A stretch of 6,860 nt of DNA, from NCBI GenBank assembly GCA_947450745.1, contig CANFYD010000204.1, forward strand, positions 1 through 6,860, read 5' to 3'. Each line of letters begins with the position of its first letter. Position 1 is the stretch's first letter. The notes beneath the pieces are model-generated. The model searched no databases. It worked only from the letters and a program-made list of their open reading frames with translations, and was not told the DNA's origin. The position numbers and the translations under genes are program-made. Shown piece after piece: positions 1-5,794 of the stretch. Source of the DNA: Burkholderiales bacterium. GTDB lineage: Bacteria; Pseudomonadota; Gammaproteobacteria; Burkholderiales; Burkholderiaceae_C.

Positions 1-335
1 CCCTGACCTTGGCACCGCTGGTGATTGCCGAACAGGCCCGGGTGGCGTTGGCGGACGAGGTCGGCGCACTGCTGCAAACCCGCGTCGTGCTGATCCTGCT
101 GGGCGAGCGGCCGGGGCTGAGCTCACCGGACAGCCTCGGTGCCTACCTGACCCACGCGCCGGCCATCGGCCTCACCGACGCAATGCGCAACTGCGTCAGC
201 AATATCCGCCCGGCCGGACTGCCCTATGCGCAGGCTGCACAGCGCATCGCCTGGCTGCTGCACGAATCCCTGCGCCGCCGCCTCAGCGGCGTGGCGCTGA
301 AGGACGACAGCGGCAGCGAGCTGCTGACGGGTTGA
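1..335 (+). CDS. eutC: Ethanolamine ammonia-lyase small subunit, C-terminal part (5' end outside window)
   Basis: This is the small subunit of the adenosylcobalamin-dependent ethanolamine ammonia-lyase, which with EutB converts ethanolamine to acetaldehyde and ammonia. The frame is open from the left edge (first whole codon at base 3) to TGA at 333-335, giving about 110 residues. EutC is normally about 250-300 residues, so only the C-terminal part is here. The TTG at 9-11 is an internal codon, not a start. Family blocks visible are GERPGLSSPDSLGAYLT, then LTDAMRNCVSNIRPAGL, then an AWLLHESLRRRLSGVALKD tail; the block around RNC.SNIRP.GL is highly characteristic. The protein ends in ELLTG, where the coding sequence runs into an 8-bp tandem repeat that contains the stop. 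It is the only + strand gene and converges with the thioesterase gene, so it belongs to a different transcription unit, presumably with eutB to the left. Family identification is firm; the start cannot be seen. Confidence 0.93.
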   Translation, partial: LTLAPLVIAEQARVALADEVGALLQTRVVLILLGERPGLSSPDSLGAYLTHAPAIGLTDAMRNCVSNIRPAGLPYAQAAQRIAWLLHESLRRRLSGVALKDDSGSELLTG

Positions 336-354
336 CGGGTTGACGGGTTGACGG
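325..354. repeat. 8-bp tandem repeat TGACGGGT, 3.75 copies, across the eutC stop
   Basis: Units begin at 325, 333, 341 and 349 (the last one is TGACGG). The second unit supplies the eutC stop codon at 333-335. Because 8 is not a multiple of 3, successive TGA triplets fall in different frames (325 and 349 in one, 333 in the second, 341 in the third), so all three + frames close here. It looks like replication slippage at a stop codon. No function is evident beyond a stop-dense 3' end. Confidence 0.85.
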
Positions 355-404
355 CCAAGCATTGATGTTCCACCCGCCCCGGCAGAACCGGCGGGCAGAC
401 CAAG
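336..404. other. Convergent intergenic spacer with an imperfect GC hairpin
   Basis: This 69-bp spacer separates the eutC stop from the thioesterase stop on the opposite strand. After the tandem repeat it holds an inverted repeat at 373-395: CCCG (373-376), a 2-base CC bulge, CCGG (379-382), loop CAGAA, then CCGG and CGGG (388-395). That gives 8 GC pairs. Because the genes converge, a bidirectional terminator would fit, but no T tract follows the stem on either strand. It is therefore at most a weak or Rho-assisted 3'-end structure. No other gene or RNA is seen here. Confidence 0.4.
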
Positions 405-839
405 TCAATACCGGTTCGGGGTGCTTAGCACGGCCACGGTGACGCGCGAGATGCAGACCAGCTTGCCGGCCTCGGTGGTGATGCGCACGTCCCAGACCTG
501 CGTGGTCCGCCCCAGGTGCAGGGGCCTGGCGGTGCCGATGACCCAGCCGGAAGCGACCGAGCCGACATGGTTGGCGTTGATCTCAAGACCGACGCAGTGG
601 TAAAGGGTTGGGTCGGCAACAAAAGATGCACCCCAGGACGCCAGCGTCTCGGCAAACGCCACCGAGATACCGCCATGCAGCACACCGGCCGGCTGCCGGG
701 TGCGCTCGTCGACGGGCATGCGGCCGCGCAGATAGTCGTCGCCCAGCTCCAGCAGTTCGATGCCGAGGTGGCCGTTGGCGCAACTTGCATCGCGCTCACG
801 CACCGAGTCTAGAGAAATATCAGAATGCCAAATAGCCAT
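405..839 (-). CDS. Hotdog-fold acyl-CoA thioesterase (PaaI / YdiI-MenI type)
   Basis: A 144-residue hotdog-fold thioesterase that hydrolyses acyl- or aroyl-CoA thioesters in the cytoplasm. It resembles E. coli YdiI/MenI along its whole length: IW near the N terminus, LGDDYLRGRMPVDERT (about 32-47), RQPAGVLHGGISVAFAETLAS (48-68), VGLEINANHV (83-92), a PLHLGRTTQVWDV block (106-118) and an SRVTVAVL end. H55-G56-G57 and E64 lie where the family has its active-site His-Gly-Gly loop and catalytic Glu; Q49 is also conserved. Length is normal for the family. The ATG at 837-839 is supported by GGAG (complement of 846-849) 6 bases upstream. The gene begins 11 bases after the livF stop, so it is probably the last gene of the liv operon. 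In YdiI the substrate is 1,4-dihydroxy-2-naphthoyl-CoA, in PaaI hydroxyphenylacetyl-CoA. The substrate here cannot be read from sequence; given the context, an aromatic or acyl-CoA is plausible. Confidence 0.9.
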   Translation of the reverse strand: MAIWHSDISLDSVRERDASCANGHLGIELLELGDDYLRGRMPVDERTRQPAGVLHGGISVAFAETLASWGASFVADPTLYHCVGLEINANHVGSVASGWVIGTARPLHLGRTTQVWDVRITTEAGKLVCISRVTVAVLSTPNRY

Positions 840-850
840 GATGGGCTCCG

Positions 851-1633
851 TTATGTGGGCGTTGAAGGCACTGAGGCTGTCGGGGCGGAAGCCGCCTCGC
901 CGCCTCGGCCCAGATAGGCCTCGACCACCTTAGGGTCTTGGCGAAGCTGCGCGGCCGTGCCTTGCAGCGTAGTTTCACCGAGCTCCAGAACATAGGCGTA
1001 ATCGGCCACTTGCAGCGCGGCGCGCGAGTTCTGCTCGACCAGCAAAATGGCCACGCCCGCATCGCGCAGCGAGCTGATGACGCGAAACACCTCATTCATG
1101 ACCATCGGCGCCAGGCCCAGCGACGGCTCGTCCAGCATCAGCACCTTGGGGTGACTCATCAGCGCCCGGCCGATCACCAGCATCTGGCGCTCGCCACCGG
1201 ACAAGGTGGCTGCCAACTGCTCGCGCCGCTCACGCAGACGCGGGAACATGTCGAACACATAGTCCATCCGGGCCATCCGGTCGGCCTTGCCCAAGCGGCG
1301 GCGCAGATAGCTGCCCAGCACCAGGTTGTCCTCGATGCTCATCGAGCCGAACAGCTCGCGCGATTCCGGCACCAGCGCTACGCCGCGCAACACGCGCCGC
1401 TCCACCGCCAGGTCGCTGACCACCTCCTGGCCGATCAAAACCTGGCCCTGCGTGCGTGCATTGGCCGGCAAATTGCCCATCATCGCGTTCAGCAACGAGG
1501 ACTTGCCGGCCCCGTTCGGGCCGATCACGCTGACGATCTGCCCGGCACGTAGTTCGATGTTGGCATCGATCAACGCCGCACTCTTGCCGTAGCTGACATG
1601 CAGCCCCTGGGTACTCAACATCAGCTCACTCAT
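851..1633 (-). CDS. livF: HAAT-family (branched-chain amino acid type) ABC transporter ATP-binding protein LivF
   Basis: A 260-residue cytoplasmic ATPase of the hydrophobic/branched-chain amino acid ABC importer family. The ABC elements are in order: Walker A GPNGAGKS (38-45), a VPESRELFGSMSIEDNL block (88-104) in the Q-loop/helical region, signature LSGGE (144-148), Walker B VLMLDEPS (164-171, Asp168-Glu169), and VEQN (199-202) where other ABC proteins carry the H-loop His. VEQN is the usual LivF form and separates it from LivG (VEHD). The length is slightly above the usual ~235 because of a C-terminal tail (about 240-260) rich in Ala, Ser, Pro and Thr. The ATG at 1631-1633 overlaps the livMG stop in an ATGA arrangement, with GGAG (complement of 1639-1642) 5 bases upstream, which indicates translational coupling. 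It would pair with the LivG domain of the upstream fusion. The transported substrate is not determinable from the ATPase. Confidence 0.95.
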   Translation of the reverse strand: MSELMLSTQGLHVSYGKSAALIDANIELRAGQIVSVIGPNGAGKSSLLNAMMGNLPANARTQGQVLIGQEVVSDLAVERRVLRGVALVPESRELFGSMSIEDNLVLGSYLRRRLGKADRMARMDYVFDMFPRLRERREQLAATLSGGERQMLVIGRALMSHPKVLMLDEPSLGLAPMVMNEVFRVISSLRDAGVAILLVEQNSRAALQVADYAYVLELGETTLQGTAAQLRQDPKVVEAYLGRGGEAASAPTASVPSTPT

Positions 1634-3459
1634 GCCAGCTCCACTCCACCCAGATAGGCGCGCAGCACCGCCGGGTCCTGGCGGATCTCGGCCGGCTTCC
1701 CTTGCGCAATGCGTGTTCCAAACTCCATCACCACCAGACGGTCGGTGAGGCCCATGACGAAATCCATGTCGTGCTCGACGATCAGCACCGCCATGCCCTC
1801 GGCGCGCAACTGGCTGAGCAAGGTGGCCAGCGCTTGCTTTTCCTTCAGCCGCAGGCCAGCGGCGGGCTCATCCAGCAGCAGCAGGGCCGGGTCGGTGCAC
1901 AGGGCGCGAGCGATCTCCAGAATGCGCTGCTGCCCCAGCGCCAAGCTGCCGGCCGCCTGATACATCAGCTCGCCCATGCCCACGCGCCTGAGCTGCTCGG
2001 CAGCCAGATGGAGCAGCCGGGCTTCTTCATCCCGGTTGGTGCGCAGGGCCGCGCTGAGCATGCCGCTGCGGCCGCGCAGATAGGCCCCGATGGCGACGTT
2101 CTCCAGCACACTCATTTCAGGCATCAGCCGCACATGCTGGAAGGTGCGCGCCACGCCGCGCCGCACGATCTCGCGCGAGTTGCGAGAGTCGATGCGTTGA
2201 CCTTGGTAGAAAATTTCACCCGAGGTCACCGGCAACACGCCGGTGATCAGGTTGAACATCGTCGATTTGCCGGCACCGTTCGGGCCGATCAGCCCGACGA
2301 TCTCGCCCGCGTGCAGTTCAAACTCCATGTCGTTGACGGCCACCAGCCCACCGAACTGCTTGCGCGCACGCCGCACCTGCAGAATGCACTCACCACGGGC
2401 CGGCTTGGCTCGCACCGGCATGGCGGCAAAGCCGGCGGGCTCGACCGCCGGGGCGCGGGCGCCGCTCTTTTTGCCGTTCTCTTGGCCGTCCTCTTGGCCC
2501 ACACCGTCCTGCTTGAAAAGACGCAGCAGCACCGGCCACAGGCCACGGCTGCTGCGCTGCAGCACCAAAATGATGATGACGCCAAAAGCCACTGTCTCGA
2601 AGCTGCCGACCGAGCCCAGCAGCTGCGGCAACCAGTCTTGCAACACGGCCTTCAGCAGCAGCAACACGCCAGCGCCGATGATGGCTCCCCAGACATGGGC
2701 GACGCCGCCGATGACGGCCATGAACAGGTACTCGATGCCGACGTTGAGCCCGAAGGGCGCGGCGCTGACCGAGCGCTGCAAATGCGCGTAAAGCCAGCCG
2801 GCCACCGAAGCCATCAGGGCGGCGCAAATGAAGCTGGCCAGCTTGTAGCGTGCGGTATTGGCACCCATCGCCTCGGCCATCACGGCGCCACCGTGCAGCG
2901 CCCGTATCGTGCGGCCGGCGCGGGAATCCAGCAGATTGCGGGTCAGCACCACGCACAGCAGCACCGCCAGCCAGATCAGGGCGAACATGCTGCGCGGCGT
3001 GTCCAGTTCAAAGCCCAGCAGCGAGATCGGCGGAATGCCGGACAGGCCGTCGTACTTGCCCAGAAGCTCGACCGTGCCGAACAGGTAGTACAGCGACAAG
3101 GCCCAGGCAATCGTGGCCAAGGGCAAAAAGTGTCCCGACAAACGCACGGTGATGGCGCCAATCAGCGCCGCAGAGCCACCGGAGAGCAGCAACCCGGCCA
3201 GCAGGCCGAGCCAGGGCGACCAGCCCTGCGCCGTGCACAGCACCGCCGTGGCGTAAGCGCCCAAGCCCACGAAGGCGGCTTGGCCGAAGGACGTCATGCC
3301 GGCCACACCGGTCAGCAGCACGAGGCCGATGACGGCCACCGCAGCCACGCCGATGTAGTTGCCCATCGTGTACCAGAAGGGCGGTGCCGGCAGCAGGGGC
3401 AGCAGCCCCATGACGACAAAAAACAGCACAGCAGGCGAGCGAATCCAGCGCGGCAACAT
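1630..3459 (-). CDS. livMG: Fused LivM permease - LivG ATPase of a HAAT-family ABC importer
   Basis: A single 609-residue protein joining an inner-membrane permease (LivM, about residues 1-315) to a cytoplasmic ATPase (LivG, about 358-609). The permease half has many hydrophobic helices, the family block GLVLLTGVAGMTSFGQAAFVGLGAYATA (46-73 region), and an EAA-like cytoplasmic loop around 182-205 (GRTIRALHGG...AEAMGANTARYKL). A charged, low-complexity linker (about 316-356, DGVGQEDGQENGKKSG then Ala/Pro-rich) leads to the ATPase: Walker A GPNGAGKST (392-400), Q-loop TFQHVRLMPEMSVLENV (Q441), signature LALGQQR (506-512), Walker B LLLLDEPAAGL (D530, E531), and H563 in VEHDMDFVMGL. Start choice: the open frame reaches back to an ATG at 3498, but GGAGGA (complement of 3466-3471) precedes an ATGATG pair at 3462-3457. 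The second ATG has the better spacing (6 bases versus 3), giving MLPRWIRSP; 3462 is the alternative. Its start overlaps the livH stop and its stop overlaps the livF start. Such fusions are known in Burkholderiales. Confidence 0.93.
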   Translation of the reverse strand: MLPRWIRSPAVLFFVVMGLLPLLPAPPFWYTMGNYIGVAAVAVIGLVLLTGVAGMTSFGQAAFVGLGAYATAVLCTAQGWSPWLGLLAGLLLSGGSAALIGAITVRLSGHFLPLATIAWALSLYYLFGTVELLGKYDGLSGIPPISLLGFELDTPRSMFALIWLAVLLCVVLTRNLLDSRAGRTIRALHGGAVMAEAMGANTARYKLASFICAALMASVAGWLYAHLQRSVSAAPFGLNVGIEYLFMAVIGGVAHVWGAIIGAGVLLLLKAVLQDWLPQLLGSVGSFETVAFGVIIILVLQRSSRGLWPVLLRLFKQDGVGQEDGQENGKKSGARAPAVEPAGFAAMPVRAKPARGECILQVRRARKQFGGLVAVNDMEFELHAGEIVGLIGPNGAGKSTMFNLITGVLPVTSGEIFYQGQRIDSRNSREIVRRGVARTFQHVRLMPEMSVLENVAIGAYLRGRSGMLSAALRTNRDEEARLLHLAAEQLRRVGMGELMYQAAGSLALGQQRILEIARALCTDPALLLLDEPAAGLRLKEKQALATLLSQLRAEGMAVLIVEHDMDFVMGLTDRLVVMEFGTRIAQGKPAEIRQDPAVLRAYLGGVELA

Positions 3460-4511
3460 CATTCTTCCTCCAGGTGGGAACTGCTCATCGAGCGCCACAG
3501 CAGCACCGGGATGATCAAGGTGAACACGATCACCTCCTTGTAGGCACTGGCCCAGAAGGAGCCGAAGCTTTCAATCAAACCGACCAGCACAGCACCCAGC
3601 GCGGCCAGCGGATAACTGGCCAGCCCGCCAACGATGGCGGCCACAAAGCCCTTCAAGGCGATCAGGAAGCCGGTGTCGTATTGCACGGTGGTCAGCGGCC
3701 CGATCAACACGCCGGCCAGCACCGCCATCAGCGTGGCCAGCACAAAGGCCAGCCGCCCCGAGGCGGTCGGCGCAATGCCCATCAGCCGCGCACCGGTGCG
3801 GTTGATGGCGGTGGCGCGCAGCGCCTTGCCGGTCAACGTGTGGCCGAAGAGCAGATAGAGCACACCGATCAGAACGATGGAGGCCAGCATGACCAGCAGG
3901 TTCTGGCCCGACAGCGTTACCTCGCCCCAAGACCATTGCGTTTCGGTCAGCGGCAAGGCCCGCACCCCCTCCGGCCCGAAGCTGAGCAGGCCCAGGCCCA
4001 TCAGCACGAAGTGCACGCCGACCGCGATGATCAGCAACACCAGCACCGAGGCCTCGGCCGCCGGCTGAAAGGCCAGCCGATAGACCATAGGGCCCATCGG
4101 CAACACCAGGGCCGTGGTGAGCAGCAGGTGCACCAGCAAGCCAGCGTCCTGCAGCTTGACCGCCTTGAGCAGCCCCAGCAACAGCAGCGGCAAGACGACG
4201 TTGAGCGCCAGGCTGCTCAGCATGCTGTGCACACTGGTGCTGCGCCCCCGCTTGGCCGTCCACAAGGCCACGCCCACATCGACCAGAAAGGTGCACAGGC
4301 CCAGGCCGATCAGCAACCACACGATGCTCGGGAACTGGCCCGTCTGCAGCGCGGCCATGGTGATGGCGCTGAACGCGACAAACTCACCCTGAGCGACAAA
4401 AATCACCCGGGTGACGGAAAACACCAGCACCAGCGCCATGGCCACCAGCGCGTAGATCGCACCGTTGGTCAGGCCGTCCTGGCTGAGGATGGCGGCTATC
4501 GAAAAATCCAT
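3459..4511 (-). CDS. livH: HAAT-family ABC transporter permease LivH
   Basis: A 350-residue inner-membrane permease that would pair with the LivM half of the downstream fusion. The N-terminal block GLTNGAIYALVAMALVLVFSVTRVIFVAQGEFVAFSA (13-48 region) matches the LivH signature region, with Gln41 where many family members have His (AHGEF). The EAA-like cytoplasmic loop is at about 225-256 (HTLTGKALRATAINRTGARLMGI...GRLAF). The C-terminal block FLIALKGFVAAIVGGLASYPLAALGAVLVGLIESFG (282-317) is also typical. It is longer than the usual ~290-310 residues; the extra material lies around 75-140, between the QGEF block and the YRLAFQP block, and is hydrophobic. The start ATG (4509-4511) has no classical AGGAG; a run of seven G (complement of 4519-4525) sits 7 bases upstream. 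The stop TGA overlaps the livMG start. No periplasmic binding-protein gene accompanies it in the window. The substrate class (branched-chain amino acid, amide, or aromatic/carboxylic acid) is unresolved. Confidence 0.92.
   Translation of the reverse strand: MDFSIAAILSQDGLTNGAIYALVAMALVLVFSVTRVIFVAQGEFVAFSAITMAALQTGQFPSIVWLLIGLGLCTFLVDVGVALWTAKRGRSTSVHSMLSSLALNVVLPLLLLGLLKAVKLQDAGLLVHLLLTTALVLPMGPMVYRLAFQPAAEASVLVLLIIAVGVHFVLMGLGLLSFGPEGVRALPLTETQWSWGEVTLSGQNLLVMLASIVLIGVLYLLFGHTLTGKALRATAINRTGARLMGIAPTASGRLAFVLATLMAVLAGVLIGPLTTVQYDTGFLIALKGFVAAIVGGLASYPLAALGAVLVGLIESFGSFWASAYKEVIVFTLIIPVLLWRSMSSSHLEEE
3466..3471 (-). promoter_or_regulatory. Strong ribosome binding site (GGAGGA) that fixes the livMG start
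   Basis: The complement of 3466-3471 reads GGAGGA, inside the 3' end of livH. It is 3 bases from the ATG at 3462 and 6 bases from the ATG at 3459, which argues against the farther upstream ATG at 3498 and favours the second codon of the ATGATG pair. Confidence 0.7.
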
Positions 4512-4601
4512 TGGGAGTCCCCCCCGAAGTTGCGGCGCGGGTCAGGGCCCGCGCTCGTTCAGTTGTGAATCAAGCGCACGTCACGTGCAACGACCTGCCC
4601 G
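4512..4601 (-). other. Spacer between reductase and livH with small stem-loops
   Basis: This 90-base gap holds, on the transcribed strand, a strong GC stem (arms GCGCGGG and CCCGCGC at 4535-4541 and 4548-4554, 6-base loop) and a small palindrome GCACG-TCA-CGTGC (4576-4588). A 4-bp stem (4594-4606) covers the reductase stop. None is followed by a T tract, so a simple intrinsic terminator is not supported and read-through into livH is possible. The GC stem ends 23 bases before the livH ATG and could affect its translation or mRNA stability. I found no convincing -35/-10 pair for a separate livH promoter. Confidence 0.4.
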
Positions 4602-5621
4602 TCAGGCACGAAAAACAAAGGCGTCGCTGAAAAAGCAGTCGGGCTTCAGTCCGGCGCGAGCGGTGAACTCGGCCTTAGCGGCATCGATCATCAAAGGGTT
4701 GCCGCAGGCATAGACCTGATGGGCAGACAGATCGGCGTGATCGTCCAGCACCGCCTGATGCACAAAGCCGCTTCGCACCGAGGCCTGCGCACCGGTCTCG
4801 GCATTGCCTTCCGAATAAACAGGCACGATCTTGATACCGGGATAACGGTCCAGCCACGCGGCTTCACTGTCCAGCGCATAAAGATCGCTTGGCCGCCGCC
4901 CACCCCAATAAAGTGTGGCACCGCGCGCGGCCAGCTCAGCGCCATGTGTGGCCAGCAGCGCGGCAATCGGCGCATAGCCGGTGCCCGAGGCCAGCAGGAT
5001 CACCGGCGCGCTGCCGGGCTTCAAAGTGAAGTCACCGAACGGGCCTTCGATGCGCAGCAGATCCCTGGCCTTCAACGCATCGTAGGCATGCGGTGAAAAG
5101 CGCCCGCCCTCGATGCGTCGCACATGCCATTCGATCTCGCCCTGCTCATTCGGCGCATTCGCCATCGAGTAACTGCGCCGGGTGCCGTCACGCAGTACCA
5201 CCTCGGCGTACTGACCGGCCTTGAACTGCCAACCCGCTTGGGCTGGCACCTGCACCTTGACGATCACCACATCGGCACTCGGCCGAGTCACCGCCATCAC
5301 CCGCGCTGCCGCCTTGACGACACGTTGCCCAGGTTCAGCCGCCATGCCCGGCGCCTCCAGCACCAGATCCGAGCGTGGCTGCGCCTGGCAAGTCAGGCAA
5401 TGGCCAGCAACCAGCGTGCTCACTGCCGTGGCCTGCTCGGCAGCGCTGTGCTGCACCTCGCCCGCAACGAGAGCCAGCATGCAGGACCCGCAACTACCGC
5501 CCCGACAACTGTGGGGCAGCCAGTAGCCGGCTTCTACCGCAGCGTCGAGCACCGTTTGGTCGCTCCGGCAGGCAAAGCTACCGCCGGCAGGTTCGAGCCG
5601 GATCTGGAAAGTGGTGATCAT
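4602..5621 (-). CDS. 2Fe-2S ferredoxin / FAD / NAD(P)H oxidoreductase (oxygenase-reductase or CDP-6-deoxy-glucoseen reductase type)
   Basis: A 339-residue cytoplasmic electron-transfer protein taking electrons from NAD(P)H through FAD to a plant-type 2Fe-2S cluster. N-terminal ferredoxin domain (about 1-95): cluster ligands C39, C44 and C47 in CRGGSCGSC plus C78 in HCLTCQA. FAD domain (about 103-200): RSYS (149-152) in RRSYSMAN and a GGRFS block (172-176) before IEGPFGDF. NAD(P) domain (about 205-339): ASGTGYAPI (211-219), WGGRRPSDLY (239-248), YACGNPLMI (304-312) and a terminal FSDAF. The order ferredoxin-FAD-NAD matches phenol hydroxylase component DmpP and the reductases often annotated as CDP-6-deoxy-delta-3,4-glucoseen reductase; the RRSYSMANAP and YWGGRRP wording is closer to the latter as found in Burkholderiales. 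ATG at 5619-5621 has AAGGA (complement of 5628-5632) 6 bases upstream. No oxygenase or other acceptor is in the window, so the partner is unknown. It lies between dmpG, past the palindromic element, and livH. Confidence 0.9.
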   Translation of the reverse strand: MITTFQIRLEPAGGSFACRSDQTVLDAAVEAGYWLPHSCRGGSCGSCMLALVAGEVQHSAAEQATAVSTLVAGHCLTCQAQPRSDLVLEAPGMAAEPGQRVVKAAARVMAVTRPSADVVIVKVQVPAQAGWQFKAGQYAEVVLRDGTRRSYSMANAPNEQGEIEWHVRRIEGGRFSPHAYDALKARDLLRIEGPFGDFTLKPGSAPVILLASGTGYAPIAALLATHGAELAARGATLYWGGRRPSDLYALDSEAAWLDRYPGIKIVPVYSEGNAETGAQASVRSGFVHQAVLDDHADLSAHQVYACGNPLMIDAAKAEFTARAGLKPDCFFSDAFVFRA

Positions 5622-5627
5622 CGAAAG

Positions 5628-5632
5628 TCCTT
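5628..5632 (-). promoter_or_regulatory. Ribosome binding site (AAGGA) of the reductase gene
   Basis: The complement of 5628-5632 reads AAGGA, 6 bases before the ATG at 5619-5621. It lies outside the palindromic element (which starts at 5650), so the reductase keeps its own translation signal despite the repeat upstream. Confidence 0.65.
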
Positions 5633-5649
5633 GGGTCGTGTCCGGCGTT

Positions 5650-5794
5650 CTGAGGGTGAGAACTTTTGTAGCGAGCGGCTGTCAGGCTTGGGCGAAGGGG
5701 CACAGGAACCGGAACGTACTTTAGGTACGTGAGGATTCCGAGCACCCGGCCAACGACGCATGGCGGCCGCGCAGTAAAAAGTTATCACCCTCAG
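5650..5794. repeat. 145-bp symmetric palindromic intergenic element with 18-bp terminal inverted repeats (MITE-like)
   Basis: The left terminus CTGAGGGTGAGAACTTTT (5650-5667) is the reverse complement of 5777-5794 with one mismatch (G5660 against A5784). A central hairpin has 6-bp arms ACGTAC (5714-5719) and GTACGT (5725-5730) around TTTAG. GGAA (5705-5708) pairs with TTCC (5736-5739). All three pairs of arms share the same axis, base 5722, so this is one palindromic unit rather than chance hairpins. Between the termini and the centre, 5669-5703 and the opposite arm show further partial complementarity with a one-base shift, several of the mismatches being G-U compatible. The element fills most of the 169-base gap between dmpG and the reductase, and its right terminus contains the dmpG stop codon. 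It has no transposase and no credible ORF, so any mobility would need trans help. I recall similar sequence as a dispersed repeat in Burkholderiales genomes, but have not checked this. Confidence 0.8.

Noticed and set aside
123..362. 79-residue - strand open frame over the eutC end
   Set aside because: Antisense to clearly homologous EutC sequence; its product has no recognisable features.
938..1552. 204-residue open frame on the + strand
   Set aside because: Antisense to livF; the composition is that of a mirror of the ATPase gene and no ribosome site or domain supports it.
3460..3498. Upstream ATG at 3498 as the livMG start
   Set aside because: It would add 12 or 13 residues overlapping livH, and GGAGGA at 3466-3471 lies downstream of it, pointing to the ATGATG at 3462-3457.
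1702..3543. 613-residue open frame on the + strand
   Set aside because: It lies antisense to livMG, whose ABC motifs and membrane segments are unmistakable. Its translation is His/Gln/Arg/Ala-rich, as expected for the opposite strand of a GC-rich membrane-protein gene, with no recognisable domain.
3474..4568. 364-residue open frame on the + strand
   Set aside because: Antisense to livH, with the same Gln/His-rich low-complexity composition and no family motif.
5124..5732. 202-residue + strand open frame running from inside the reductase into the palindromic element
   Set aside because: Mostly antisense to the reductase. Its tail is translated from the repeat element. No coherent domain is seen.
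5668..5776. Independent promoter inside the palindromic element for the reductase
   Set aside because: I found no convincing -35/-10 pair on the - strand. AT-rich bases are confined to the termini and the hairpin loop.
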